Positions 22,821-31,764 of a stretch of DNA of 32,269 bases are shown here, piece after piece. A model generated the notes under the pieces. That model did not search any database. It was given only the letters and a program-made list of their open reading frames with translations, and had not been told where the DNA came from. The stretch covers positions 1-32,269 of the forward strand of contig JAJYYA010000071.1 of assembly GCA_021801345.1 (NCBI GenBank), in the 5' to 3' direction. This stretch comes from Nitrospirota bacterium (GTDB lineage Bacteria; Nitrospirota; Leptospirillia; Leptospirillales; Leptospirillaceae). The translations under genes were made by a program, and so were the position numbers. Within the stretch, counting starts at the first letter, position 1; each line of letters begins with the position of its first letter.

Positions 22821-24227
22821 ATGTCATTTGAGACCCTTGGCCTCAATCCGGATCTTCTGCGCGCTCTTTCCGACCTCAAACACGACTCCCCCACCCCGAT
22901 CCAGCGGCAGACCATCCCCCCCATCATCGAGGGACGGGATGTCCTCGGCGTCGCCCAGACGGGTTCGGGCAAAACCGGCGGCTTCCTCTTGCCCTCCCTT
23001 CACCGCAACAAGCGAGCCCAGGGGAACCGCACGCGCCACCAGATTCTCGTTCTTTCCCCCACCCGCGAGCTGGCCGGTCAGATCGAGCGATCCGCACGCG
23101 AGTACGGAAAGTATCTCAAAAGCCGGACGGTTCTCCTCGTTGGCGGCACCGACATGCGACGCCAGATCGATTTCTTGAGACGCCCCTGGGATCTGGTCAT
23201 TGCCACTCCCGGCCGTCTGATCGACCACATGCAGAGGGGAACCATCACCCTTTCCCATGTCCACACCATCGTTCTCGACGAGGCCGACCGGATGCTCGAC
23301 ATGGGCTTTCTTCCCGACGTCGAAACCATCCTCAAGGCGCTCCATCCCGAGCGGCAGACCCTTCTCTTTACCGCCACCCTCCCCTCGCGGATCCAGGCGC
23401 TGACAAAGACCTACCAGAAAGACCCCGTCCTTATCCGGCTCGAGACCTCGAGCGCCCCCCCGGTTTCGATCGAGCAGGAGGTGGTGACGATCAACCACGG
23501 CTCCCAGAAGTGGGGACTGCTTAAAACGATCCTCACCGAACCCGAAACGACCGAGGGCCAGACACTCATCTTCACCCGGACAAAGCGCGGCGCGGAAGAC
23601 CTCTCCACCGCCCTTCTCGCTGAAGGCTTCCCGAGCGACGCCCTTCACGGCGACAAGAGCCAGTCGCAGCGCAACCGCGTCCTCTCGAAGTTTCGTGCCG
23701 GACAGACCCGCATTCTCGTCGCCACCGACGTGGCCGCACGGGGTCTCGACATCGACACGGTGACCTGCGTTGTCAACTACGACCTTCCCCAGTCCCCCGA
23801 GGACTATGTCCACAGGATCGGCCGCACGGGTCGCGCCGGACGCTCGGGACGCGCCATCTCCTTCTGCCACCCCGCCGACCGGAACCTCTTCCGCGATATC
23901 GAGCGGCTGGTAGGCTCATCCGTCCCTGTCTCCCCCCTTTCGCCTCCTCCCCAAGCCCGGGGCGATCGGCCCTTCCGTCCCTCGACCGGCGGACCCCGTC
24001 CAGGCGGCGCCAGAGGAGAGCGCTCCTCCCGGCCCGAAGGATCGGCAGGAGCCCGTCCGGGTTCCCGTGGAGGGTTTCGGTCCGACCGGACCGAAGGAGG
24101 ATCCTCCCGGCCCGAATGGCGTCGTGACAGGCCGGCTGGTGTCGGAGGCGGATCCCGCGTCTCCTCCCATCGTCCCTCGCACACCGAACGCCCGTCGCGG
24201 ACAAGCCCAGTTCCTCACGAGGCCTAG
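22821..24227 (+). CDS. rhlE: DEAD-box RNA helicase, RhlE-like
   Basis: The 468-residue ATP-dependent helicase shows all core motifs: the Q motif (PTPIQRQT), AQTGSGKT, PTRELAGQ, TPGRL, DEAD in VLDEADRMLDMGF, and FTAT in place of SAT. The second domain has IFTRTKRGAEDL, ATDVAARGLDID and HRIGRTGRAGR. The last 100 residues are a disordered arginine-, glycine- and proline-rich tail (PRPGGARGERSSRP and similar), a common RNA-binding extension. ATG 22821 is used, with AGGAG before it, instead of an in-frame ATG at 22704. It remodels RNA in ribosome assembly or decay. The next gene starts 12 bases downstream. Confidence 0.93.
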   Translation: MSFETLGLNPDLLRALSDLKHDSPTPIQRQTIPPIIEGRDVLGVAQTGSGKTGGFLLPSLHRNKRAQGNRTRHQILVLSPTRELAGQIERSAREYGKYLKSRTVLLVGGTDMRRQIDFLRRPWDLVIATPGRLIDHMQRGTITLSHVHTIVLDEADRMLDMGFLPDVETILKALHPERQTLLFTATLPSRIQALTKTYQKDPVLIRLETSSAPPVSIEQEVVTINHGSQKWGLLKTILTEPETTEGQTLIFTRTKRGAEDLSTALLAEGFPSDALHGDKSQSQRNRVLSKFRAGQTRILVATDVAARGLDIDTVTCVVNYDLPQSPEDYVHRIGRTGRAGRSGRAISFCHPADRNLFRDIERLVGSSVPVSPLSPPPQARGDRPFRPSTGGPRPGGARGERSSRPEGSAGARPGSRGGFRSDRTEGGSSRPEWRRDRPAGVGGGSRVSSHRPSHTERPSRTSPVPHEA

Positions 24228-24239
24228 GAGCAACGTCTC

Positions 24240-24971
24240 ATGCAGAGACCTCTTCTTGTTGGCATGACGACAGACTACGCGCCTTCCGATTCCGATCGGG
24301 AGGCGCGTTTTTTTATCAAGGAATCCTACGTCACCTACCTTGCAGGCTCCGGCGCCCGGGTTGTCCTCCTGCCGTTTTCTGCCCGACTCGACCCCGCCGA
24401 CTGGGACTTTCTCGACGGAATCGTCCTCACCGGCTCCGGTCCCGACATCCCTCCGCACTTCTACCGTGAGGAGCAGACCTACTTCCCGGGAGAGTGGATG
24501 GATCCGCGCCGGGTCGAACTCGAACTTTCACTCCTTGCCCTCTCAGAGGAAAAAGGAGTTCCGGTCCTCGGGATCTGCGGGGGGTTTCAGACGATGAACG
24601 TTTACAGGGGGGGAAGCCTCGTCCAGGATCTTCCGTCGGAGAGACCGGGGCCGGTCCGACATCGGGACCTCCCCCATCCGGCCGACCTGACGGGCTATCT
24701 TCGCGACATCGCGGGGATCTGTCAGGCGACGGTCAACAGCTTCCATCATCAGGGGATCAAGCGGGTAGGAAATGATCTCGAGGTGATCGCGACAAGTCCG
24801 GAGGATGGCCTGATCGAGGGGGTTCGGGACGGCCGCCATCCGTTCTTTTTGGGGGTCCAGTGGCATCCCGAGAGAATGGACAGAGAAGACCGGGTGAGCA
24901 AAGCGCTTCTGGCAGCCTTCCTTGAAGCCTGCCGGAGGAACCGGAAAAATCGCCCCCCCCGATCGGTCTAA
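24240..24971 (+). CDS. Class I glutamine amidotransferase, peptidase C26 (PuuD/GATase type)
   Basis: The 243-residue hydrolase has nucleophile Cys113 in GICGGFQ and the catalytic His209 and Glu211 in VQWHPE. LTGSGPDIPPHFY is the oxyanion-side motif of the gamma-glutamyl-GABA hydrolase group. Such enzymes remove gamma-linked glutamyl groups from small amines. The true substrate is unknown, as no putrescine-degradation genes are nearby. It lies 12 bases after the helicase gene, with AGGAGCAACGTCTC before ATG. Confidence 0.85.
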   Translation: MQRPLLVGMTTDYAPSDSDREARFFIKESYVTYLAGSGARVVLLPFSARLDPADWDFLDGIVLTGSGPDIPPHFYREEQTYFPGEWMDPRRVELELSLLALSEEKGVPVLGICGGFQTMNVYRGGSLVQDLPSERPGPVRHRDLPHPADLTGYLRDIAGICQATVNSFHHQGIKRVGNDLEVIATSPEDGLIEGVRDGRHPFFLGVQWHPERMDREDRVSKALLAAFLEACRRNRKNRPPRSV

Positions 24972-24990
24972 AGGCGAGGAGACAGAAGAG

Positions 24991-25020
24991 AGCCCCTTTT
25001 GGGGTCCTTCAGGGCTTTTT
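24991..25020 (+). terminator. Possible terminator of the amidotransferase gene
   Basis: AGCCC (24991-24995) and GGGCT (25012-25016) pair and are followed by T residues (25016-25020). Alternatively CCCC and GGGG pair around TTTT inside. The T-run overlaps the end of the convergent gene at 25009, so the site is only moderately convincing. Confidence 0.35.
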
Positions 25021-25878
25021 CGGAACGGCGCGCCGCCATCGGGCGATCATCGCCGGAGTGATCCGGCGGACCGCCTCCGGATCGAACAGTTTCTGCTCCC
25101 TCACCCTTCCGTCCCGGACCGTCTCGATCCGGAGGAGGATGGGGATCCGTCCCTCCTCGACCCATGCGGAAAACTCCCGGGGCTTAAGTCCGAGTTCACG
25201 CCTGACCACCCGCTCGCTCCAGAGGGAGCGCACCCACATCCGGAAACTTCTTTCCCGGCGTTTCTCCAGGGCCTCCTGAGCCCGCACCCTCCGCTTCTCC
25301 TCCCGGATAAGCCGTCTCGCCTCGCGCAGATCGTTTGCCAGACTGGCTCGGGAGATCTTTTTGCCAAGGTGCGCAAAGGCCTTTTCCACCCCCCGCAGGA
25401 CGTACCGTTCGAACTCTGCCGAGCCGTCGGCAAACGTGGGTATCATCCGAAGGGGGTTGGCCCAGGCTAGGGCATAGTTTTGGTAGGGCGACGTCGTGAG
25501 CCGCGCGAGACGCAAAAGGGGCGAGTCCTCCTCCTCAATCTCCCGCACCAGAAGCCGGGCCATCCCCGCAAGAACGTGCGTCATGAGATCCTCGGAAGAG
25601 AGGTCGAGAACCTCTCCCCCGAACTGGGACAGAAGATCGCGTTGATCCTCGCCGTCCATCTCCCCGAGATCGATCCCCCACGAACTGAGAACCCATGCGA
25701 TGGCCGCATCCTTGAGTCCGGCGTAAACCTTCTCAAAAAAACCCTCCTCCGATGTGGCTTGCGACCGCCACTCCTCGATCTCGAGAGGGTGGGGAGGGGG
25801 AAGTCCCCGGGCCTCGAAGAGAGCTTCGATCCGTTCCTCTGTCGTCAGAAGGCTCTCCTTCCCTCCCCCGCCGATCAT
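25009..25878 (-). CDS. Unknown protein with helix-rich body, last gene of the nagZ operon
   Basis: I do not recognise this 289-residue protein. It is charged and helical, with a basic middle region (RREARRLIREEKRRVRAQ-like). The C-terminal part (VVRRELGLKPREFSAWVEEGRI and LFDPEAVRRI) resembles the helix-turn-helix of MerR or excisionase-type proteins. A DNA-binding function is possible but not shown. The ATG (25878) overlaps the nagZ stop (ATGA), so it is translationally coupled to nagZ. Confidence 0.7.
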   Translation of the reverse strand: MIGGGGKESLLTTEERIEALFEARGLPPPHPLEIEEWRSQATSEEGFFEKVYAGLKDAAIAWVLSSWGIDLGEMDGEDQRDLLSQFGGEVLDLSSEDLMTHVLAGMARLLVREIEEEDSPLLRLARLTTSPYQNYALAWANPLRMIPTFADGSAEFERYVLRGVEKAFAHLGKKISRASLANDLREARRLIREEKRRVRAQEALEKRRERSFRMWVRSLWSERVVRRELGLKPREFSAWVEEGRIPILLRIETVRDGRVREQKLFDPEAVRRITPAMIARWRRAVPKKP

Positions 25879-26843
25879 CGCGAAGCTCCGAAGCGGGCCC
25901 ACCAGTCTTCGATCCGCGAGAGCGCCGGCAAAACCCTGTCGGGGCTTTCGGAAAGCCTTTTTTCGAGAGCCTTGTAAAGAGCCAGCGCCTCGCTCTGGTT
26001 CTTCAGCACGAGGAGCCCGTCGCACCCGGCATCGAGAGCCGCAAGTCCCGCCGCGACGACCCCCCGCCGGGAAACGGCGGACATAAGAAGGTCGTCGGAG
26101 AGGATGAGCCCCCGGTAACCCATCCTCTCGCGGAGAAGTCCTGTCACGATAGCGCGGGAAAGCGTGGCAGGAGTCTCCGTGTCCCAGGCGGGATAGACCA
26201 CATGGGCGGTCATCATGAGAGGGATCTCCTGATCGGCCGCCATCCGGAAGGGAAGAAGCTCGCGGCTTTCGAGAAGACCGGCATCGGCACTGACCACAGG
26301 GAGGTCGACGTGGGAGTCGAGGCTCGTGTCCCCATGGCCGGGGAAATGCTTGCCGCAGGGGAAGACCCCCCCCCGGAGAAGTCCCCGGGCAAAGGCCAGG
26401 GCCTTTTTCGCCGCCTCCTCCGGATCGGAGGAGAAGGCCCGGTCGCCAATGATGGGGTTTGTCGGGTTGGAGTCCACATCGAGGACCGGGGCGAAGTCCA
26501 CATCGAAGCCCAAAGCCAGTAGAGCGCGCCCCAGAGACTCCCCGGCCTCTTCCACCTCAAAGACATCCTTTACCGCAAGGGTTCTCATGGGGGGAAGCCG
26601 GGGAACCCCGTCGGTGAGACGGGCCACCCGCCCGCCCTCCTGGTCGACCGCGATGAGCCGGGGAGAACCGGGAAGGGAACGGATCGCATGGATCAGGTCT
26701 TTTACCTGGCCGGCATCCCGGACATTTTCTCGAAAGATGACCACCCCCAGGGGATCGATCTCGGAGAGAAACTCCCGGTCGGTCTCGGTCAACTCCGGAG
26801 CCGGAAGGCTCACCCAGAGGAGGCGCCCCACCCCGGCCTTCAC
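25875..26843 (-). CDS. nagZ: Beta-N-acetylhexosaminidase NagZ (glycoside hydrolase family 3)
   Basis: The 322-residue enzyme removes GlcNAc from muropeptides in peptidoglycan recycling. It shows VDQEGGRVARL, FAPVLDVDSNPTNPIIGDRAF, KHFPGHGDTSLDSHVDLP with the catalytic His-Asp loop, and the nucleophile aspartate in LILSDDLLMSAVS. There is no signal peptide, so it is cytoplasmic. The start overlaps the rdgB stop (ATGA) and the stop overlaps the following gene, forming a tight operon. Confidence 0.94.
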   Translation of the reverse strand: MKAGVGRLLWVSLPAPELTETDREFLSEIDPLGVVIFRENVRDAGQVKDLIHAIRSLPGSPRLIAVDQEGGRVARLTDGVPRLPPMRTLAVKDVFEVEEAGESLGRALLALGFDVDFAPVLDVDSNPTNPIIGDRAFSSDPEEAAKKALAFARGLLRGGVFPCGKHFPGHGDTSLDSHVDLPVVSADAGLLESRELLPFRMAADQEIPLMMTAHVVYPAWDTETPATLSRAIVTGLLRERMGYRGLILSDDLLMSAVSRRGVVAAGLAALDAGCDGLLVLKNQSEALALYKALEKRLSESPDRVLPALSRIEDWWARFGASR

Positions 26844-27448
26844 GCCGCCACCAGAAGGGAGAGGAGACCCTGAAAGGCCCGGGCGCGATGGGAGATTCGA
26901 TTCTTCTCCTCGGGGGCCATGAGCCCAAAGGTCACATAGTACCCTTCCGGGAGAAAGAGCGGGTCGTAACCGAACCCCCCCTCCCCCATGGGACCGTTGG
27001 CGATCCGCCCCTCGACCCGTCCCGAGGCGGCCGCCACCAGGGCTCCGCTTCCGGAGCGGACGGCCACCAGGACGCAGACAAAGCTGGCCTTCCGGCTCTC
27101 CTGCGGGATCCCCTTCATCCTTCGCTGAAGCGCTTCACGATTTTCCAGGTCGGAGGCCTCCGGCCCCGCATAGCGGGCCGATCGAACCCCCGGCTCGCCC
27201 CCGATGGCAGGCACGACAAGTCCCGAGTCGTCGGCAAAGACGATTTCCCCCGGAGGTCCGGGGAAGGAAAGGGCGGCGTTTCTGGCCTTGATCAGGGCAT
27301 TGGCAAAAAAACTCAGGCCGGTCTCTTCGACGGGGGGAGAGGGAGAAGGAAGAATCGTCACAGACGGAGGGGCAAGCCGTTCGAACTCCGAGACCTTGTG
27401 GAGGTTCCCGGTCCCAAGGTAAAGGATTGTTCGGGAGGATTCACCCAC
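26840..27448 (-). CDS. rdgB: Non-canonical purine NTP pyrophosphatase (RdgB/HAM1)
   Basis: The 202-residue enzyme hydrolyses ITP, dITP and XTP and so cleans the nucleotide pool. Motifs are LYLGTGNLHKVSEFERL, ETGLSFFANALIKARNA, FADDSGLVVPA, GVRSARYAG and GFGYDPLFLPEG. There is no ATG near the true N-terminus; GTG 27448 gives the right length and overlaps the DHH gene stop by eight bases. Confidence 0.93.
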   Translation of the reverse strand: MGESSRTILYLGTGNLHKVSEFERLAPPSVTILPSPSPPVEETGLSFFANALIKARNAALSFPGPPGEIVFADDSGLVVPAIGGEPGVRSARYAGPEASDLENREALQRRMKGIPQESRKASFVCVLVAVRSGSGALVAAASGRVEGRIANGPMGEGGFGYDPLFLPEGYYVTFGLMAPEEKNRISHRARAFQGLLSLLVAA

Positions 27449-28403
27449 CGTGGTCCTCCGGTGCGGACGGATTCGCCGGCGGGAGGACGGCCTGCCGCCA
27501 CACCCCACCCGGAAGCTCGACTTCGTGGACGGGAGCGTCCACCAGAAAACCCGCCGCCTTGGCATGGCCTCCGCCCCCATAGTTTGTGGCGACCTTCGAA
27601 AGATCCGGCCCCCCTTCGGAGGCCCGAAGGCTGTAGGTCACCCGGCCATCCTTCCGGACCGACCAGATCGCAACGAAGGGCGCATCGGCCTTCAAGGCCC
27701 CGCCGATCTCGCTCGTCAGAAGGGGGGAGTTGACGAAGAAGGCCCGCTCTCCCGTCCGAAAACGGCCCCAGACCCCCGTCTCGCGGATCGCGTTCTGGAC
27801 AAGCTGGGACTGGTAGCGAAGGATCGAATGCCCCTCCATCGCCAGAGGGTTGTCTGCGGAGACCCTCCCGTAGCCCAGGGTCTGATACATCCCCTCCCAG
27901 ACCTCGAAGTCGAAGGGGTAGGAGGCCATCGCCGTCGTGATGTCGAGGGAGAGGGGAAGGGCCCAGCGCCAAAGGTCCCGGTCCTCGACGTAACGGATCA
28001 GATTGGGTACGGGCTCTCCGGGGAAAAAGGTCTGCCAGGCGATCATCGCCCCGGAGCGATTCATGTCGAAGACCACTTCCGGATCGGAGGGGTAGAGCGG
28101 CTGGATCTTTTCCATGGCGCTCTTGTGGTGGTCGAGAAGGGTCACCCGGGGGTTGTTCTGGCGGAGTTTTGCGAAGTAGTCGGGATCGAAGGAGAGATCG
28201 AGGATGTAAACGTTCTGCCCTTTCGGCATCTCCGGAAGGAGATCGCCGTAGTTGTAGGCGACGAAGGAGAGCGGAACCTTTCCCCCGAAGCGCTTCCAGG
28301 CGGCCCAGGCGGCTCCGAAGCCGTCGGAGCAGTTCCTGTGGTAGTAGACGGTGACCGGCAGGGGATTCTCTGCTGCCGGGAGAGAACTATCGGGCGATGC
28401 CAT
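27441..28403 (-). CDS. DHH/DHHA1 family phosphoesterase
   Basis: The 320-residue protein has an N-terminal metal-binding DHH domain (YHRNCSDGFGAAWAAW, YILDLSF, LLDHHKSAM, VEDRDLWRW) and the C-terminal GGGGHAKAAGF motif of DHHA1. Family members include NrnA/NrnB-type oligoribonucleases and cyclic dinucleotide or pAp phosphatases. The spacing resembles NrnB-like proteins, but the substrate is uncertain. ATG 28403 follows AGGAG closely. It overlaps rdgB and lies 56 bases after the ABC-F gene. Confidence 0.85.
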   Translation of the reverse strand: MASPDSSLPAAENPLPVTVYYHRNCSDGFGAAWAAWKRFGGKVPLSFVAYNYGDLLPEMPKGQNVYILDLSFDPDYFAKLRQNNPRVTLLDHHKSAMEKIQPLYPSDPEVVFDMNRSGAMIAWQTFFPGEPVPNLIRYVEDRDLWRWALPLSLDITTAMASYPFDFEVWEGMYQTLGYGRVSADNPLAMEGHSILRYQSQLVQNAIRETGVWGRFRTGERAFFVNSPLLTSEIGGALKADAPFVAIWSVRKDGRVTYSLRASEGGPDLSKVATNYGGGGHAKAAGFLVDAPVHEVELPGGVWRQAVLPPANPSAPEDHGG

Positions 28404-28459
28404 CACACTCCTCCTGCCCTTTCCCGGCCTCCCCCGCCGACAAGCCGGCGAAGAAGATT

Positions 28460-30367
28460 TCAGGAATGGGATTCACCGGACCGCTCGAGAAGGCTTCCGA
28501 GCCTTTCCCATTCGGCGGTCCTGTCAGACAGTTTCTTGCGTGCCACGGAAAGCTTCGAACTCGCCCGCTTCGCCTCCGACCCCGTCCCGCGTGCCGTCTC
28601 CTCAAGCCGTGCCACCTCGGACTCAAGCTCGAGAACCTCCTTCTCGACCCAGGACAGACGACGCTCGATCCCGTCGAGATCCTCTCCCCGTTCAGAAGAG
28701 GGGGCCGTCGGGGCCGACGGAGCGGAGGGCGACGCGGAGGGATTCGCGAGCGGCGCGGCGAGACCTGTTTTCAGCACTCCGTCGCGCTTGGCCCGATAGG
28801 TCTCGAAACGATGGTTCATAAAGAGCCGGATCGCACCGGGCACGACCTCGATAATATCGCTTGCGATCCGTTCGATCACATAGCGGTCGTGGGTAATGAA
28901 GACCAGCGTCCCCCGGTAGGCGTCGAGGGCCTCGACCAGCGCCTCCCGGGAGGGCAGGTCGAGATGGTTGGTGGGCTCGTCGAGAAGAAGGAGATTTGCC
29001 GGAGAAAGCAGCATCCTGGCCAGGGCCAGTCGGCTCTTCTCCCCCCCGGAGAGAACGGAGACCTTCTTGTAGACCTCGTCGTTCTTGAAGAGAAAGGCCC
29101 CTAGAAGACCCCGAATACGCGTCTGGGTCTCGGAGTCCGGCGCCACCGACTCCATGGAGGCCAGAACCGTATCGTTCGGGTTGAGGATTTCCAGCTGGTG
29201 CTGGGAGTAGTAGGAGGTCGTCACATTGGTCCCGGTCCGGTAGCTTCCGGCATCGGGCTCGACCGCGCCGGCCATGACCTTGAGAAGGGTCGACTTGCCC
29301 GCCCCGTTGGGGCCGACCAGGGCCACCTTCATCCCCCGGCGAAGCACCCAGTCGAAGGGATGAACGATCATGCGGCCATCGTAGGACTTTTCGACCTCGG
29401 AAAAGGTTGCCACCACATCCCCCGAACGAATCGGAGCCGGAAAGGTGAAGCGCACCGTCTTCTGTGCGGTCTCACGCTCGAGGCGCTCGATCTTTTCCAG
29501 CGCCTTGATGCGGCTTTGAACCTGGGTCGCCTTGGTGGCCTTGGAGCGGAACCGGTCGATAAACTCCTGGGTCTTGGCGATCTCCTCTTCCTGGCGGGCA
29601 ATGGCGGATTCGAGCGCCAGCGCCCTGCGCTCCTTCTCCGCCAGATAGGCATCGTAGTTGCCGGTATAGACCGTCGCCTTGCCGCCGGAGAGCTCGATCA
29701 CCCCCCCCACCACCCCGTTCATGAAGCTTCGGTCGTGGGAGATGAGCAGCACTGCCCCGGGAAAGTCCAGAAGGAAGGCCTCAAGCCACTCGATGGACGG
29801 TATATCAAGATGGTTGGTAGGCTCGTCGAGAAGAAGAAGGTCGGGGTTGGTGACGAGGGTCCGGGCGAGGGCCACGCGCATGCGCCACCCTCCGGAGAGG
29901 TCCGAGACCTTCGCATCCATGCGCACCTGGTCGAAGCCCAGCCCTGCCAAAACCTTGCGGGCGGTGGTTTCCTGCTCGAATCCCCCGAGAAGCCCGAAGC
30001 GGCTCTGGACCTCCCCATAGCGGTCAAGGACCTTTGTCTCTCCCGCCTCGAGCCTCTTTTCGAGGCGCTGCATCTCCTCTTCGAGGTTCATGAGCTCTTC
30101 GTCTCCGCTCATGACGCATCCCACCGCGGTCATATCCCCCTCGATCGTCACCTCCTGGGGAAGATATCCGACCCGGTAGCCGGGAGGCATGCTGACCACC
30201 CCGTCGTCCGGTTCGCTCACTCCGGCAAGAATTTTCATCAGGGAGGACTTCCCGGCGCCGTTGGGGCCGACCAAGGCCATCCGCTCGCGCAAAGAGATCC
30301 GGAGAGACAGATCCATGAAAAGGGTCTTGGTAGGGTAATGCTTGGAGATTCCGGAGAGTGTGATCAT
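28460..30367 (-). CDS. ABC-F family ATPase (Uup/EttA-like)
   Basis: The 635-residue soluble protein holds two ABC domains. Each has a Walker A (GPNGAGKSSLMKILAG and GPNGAGKSTLLKVMAG), a signature (LSGGWRMRVALAR and LSGGEKSRLALAR) and LLLDEPTNHLD. They are joined by the helical linker of the ABC-F class (about residues 240-310). The C-terminal tail is a predicted coiled coil (IERRLSWVEKEVLELESEVARLEE), as in Uup. No membrane segments are present. Such proteins act on ribosomes, resolving stalls or protecting from antibiotics, or bind branched DNA (Uup). ATG 30367 is chosen because the domain begins there; no strong ribosome site is seen. Confidence 0.92.
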   Translation of the reverse strand: MITLSGISKHYPTKTLFMDLSLRISLRERMALVGPNGAGKSSLMKILAGVSEPDDGVVSMPPGYRVGYLPQEVTIEGDMTAVGCVMSGDEELMNLEEEMQRLEKRLEAGETKVLDRYGEVQSRFGLLGGFEQETTARKVLAGLGFDQVRMDAKVSDLSGGWRMRVALARTLVTNPDLLLLDEPTNHLDIPSIEWLEAFLLDFPGAVLLISHDRSFMNGVVGGVIELSGGKATVYTGNYDAYLAEKERRALALESAIARQEEEIAKTQEFIDRFRSKATKATQVQSRIKALEKIERLERETAQKTVRFTFPAPIRSGDVVATFSEVEKSYDGRMIVHPFDWVLRRGMKVALVGPNGAGKSTLLKVMAGAVEPDAGSYRTGTNVTTSYYSQHQLEILNPNDTVLASMESVAPDSETQTRIRGLLGAFLFKNDEVYKKVSVLSGGEKSRLALARMLLSPANLLLLDEPTNHLDLPSREALVEALDAYRGTLVFITHDRYVIERIASDIIEVVPGAIRLFMNHRFETYRAKRDGVLKTGLAAPLANPSASPSAPSAPTAPSSERGEDLDGIERRLSWVEKEVLELESEVARLEETARGTGSEAKRASSKLSVARKKLSDRTAEWERLGSLLERSGESHS

Positions 30368-30658
30368 GGTGCGGAGGGGGTCGCTCCAAGAAAGACCGCA
30401 GGCAAAAGACCCGCCTTGCGACCTCCGGACGACCTCCAGAAGACCCTTGCAAAATCGGCTGTTATCGACTGGCTCACGTATTCTGTTCCTTGACGATTCG
30501 ACAATGAGATAAACAACTCCCTCCCTTTGCACTCGGGAGAGGCTCTCCGCATGGAAAGCAAAGAGTTGGAAGATTCGGGCAAAATCCTGACGTCCTTTCA
30601 TGATAACGGACTTTTGCCGGCAGAACAAGAGCAGCTTTTCTCCCGACAGACTATGGGC
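30368..30658. other. Upstream region of the ABC-F gene
   Basis: No gene is supported. The minus-strand frame runs through but the sequence is not protein-like. The region should hold the promoter of the ABC-F operon; no clear hexamers are seen. Confidence 0.5.
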
Positions 30659-30808
30659 TCAGGGATCTTCCCGTTGCGGGCTTTCGCGGTTCCGGGGGGA
30701 CAAAAGAGCGGAGCCTCCCCCCGCAACAAACAGCGCGGCTCCGGAGAGGGCCACCCCCGACAGGAGAAGAAGGGTCCGGTCGTATCCCACAGATCGAGGA
30801 GCGGACCC
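30659..30808 (-). pseudogene. C-terminal remnant of a multi-pass (probably MFS) transporter
   Basis: The minus-strand frame reads LGSAPRSVGYDRTLLLLSGV, then ALSGAALFVAGGG and a short basic tail before TGA (30661-30659). VGYDRTLLLL followed by a hydrophobic helix and a charged tail is the usual ending of major facilitator transporters. The frame has coding-type codon use but begins exactly at the MITE-like element at 30809, and no continuation is seen beyond it. Insertion with loss of the upstream part probably destroyed the gene. Confidence 0.5.
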
Positions 30809-30982
30809 TAGGAGCCTAGGAAATAAGTCTCAAAAACGTCTTTATTGAAAAATATTCCCCACTATTCATACATTTTGAGGGAGAAAGAATTCTTTGTTCC
30901 CACTTGTTTCATGGAAATGACATTATAATCGAAACAAATTTCCACCCTCATGGATTTTTTTGACTTATTTCCCAGGCTCCTA
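30809..30982. mobile_element. MITE-like element with 19-bp terminal inverted repeats and TA flanks
   Basis: The left end GGAGCCTAGGAAATAAGTC (30811-30829) and the inverted right end, GGAGCCTGGGAAATAAGTC as read inwards (30980-30962), agree at 18 of 19 bases. TA lies directly outside both ends (30809-30810 and 30981-30982), matching the target duplication of IS630/Tc1-mariner transposons. The 132-base interior is AT-rich and has no gene. The element is too short to move itself and would need a transposase elsewhere. Confidence 0.72.
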
Positions 30983-31119
30983 GACAACGTCCGAATACCA
31001 CCCATAATTACCCGCCAAATCAGGACAATTCGTCGAAGAACGAGGCGTAGGACCTGTCGGGCAATAGGACGTGAGGAAAAATGGGTATAATCTCGGTAGC
31101 TCAGGCATTTTAAGAAGGT

Positions 31120-31764
31120 CTAGAAGTAGAGCTTTTTCAGATCAAGAACTTTTTCCAAACAAGAAAACCACGACGAGGTATTGAACTCGAAATGGGATTG
31201 AATGGCACCGGCGAGTAAATCCGCAAATTGCAGGTTCAAGCAATGTTGGCTGTCCGTTGGAGTCGTTGTAAGTCTGGTGTTGGAATTTTTATCAAATAGA
31301 AGTCCGTACACGAGATAGTCGTGCATGCCATTCCCGGATTCGACCTTCATAGAACGGCGATCCGGGATCAATTCAACCGATTCGTGTTGGGCTATACTCT
31401 CCAAAAGAAGCAATTTTGTCATATAGTTGTAAAGTTTATTGGGATCACTTCGGATATGGTCTGCCACGTTTACCTTGTTCACAACAATCGCCCGGTATTG
31501 TATTTTCTTGTTTACTTTGGCCAACACGGCTGCAGTTTTCGCAAATTCAGTTTTCCCGGATTTTGACAGTCCTGCCCATTTCTTCTCGCCTCTACTCCAA
31601 TGCTGGGATATGTATAGCTGGCGTAAACGTCGTTCAGTCAAGCGGTTGGCATCTTGCAGAACTAAAAGAGCTGCAAGCGTAAGAAATCGACTGGACCCGC
31701 CACGCAAATAAGGAGCAGAGAAGTTCCACCCGAGATCCCCGCTTTCGTCGAGATAGATTTGCAT
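31120..31764 (-). CDS. DUF3800 domain protein
   Basis: The 214-residue protein starts MQIYLDESGDLGWNFS, whose acidic residues Asp6, Glu7 and Asp10 are the DUF3800 hallmark. Near the end it has NLQFADLLAGAIQSHFE, the second conserved acidic motif. The family is thought to have an RNase H-like fold with metal-binding acids, and many members occur in phage, plasmid and defence regions. Biochemical activity is not firmly known. ATG 31764 is chosen because GGGGGA lies just upstream and the domain begins there. The in-frame ATG at 31869 lies within the structured leader. The gene is preceded by the leader RNA at 31765-31905 and its terminator-like hairpin. Confidence 0.82.
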   Translation of the reverse strand: MQIYLDESGDLGWNFSAPYLRGGSSRFLTLAALLVLQDANRLTERRLRQLYISQHWSRGEKKWAGLSKSGKTEFAKTAAVLAKVNKKIQYRAIVVNKVNVADHIRSDPNKLYNYMTKLLLLESIAQHESVELIPDRRSMKVESGNGMHDYLVYGLLFDKNSNTRLTTTPTDSQHCLNLQFADLLAGAIQSHFEFNTSSWFSCLEKVLDLKKLYF

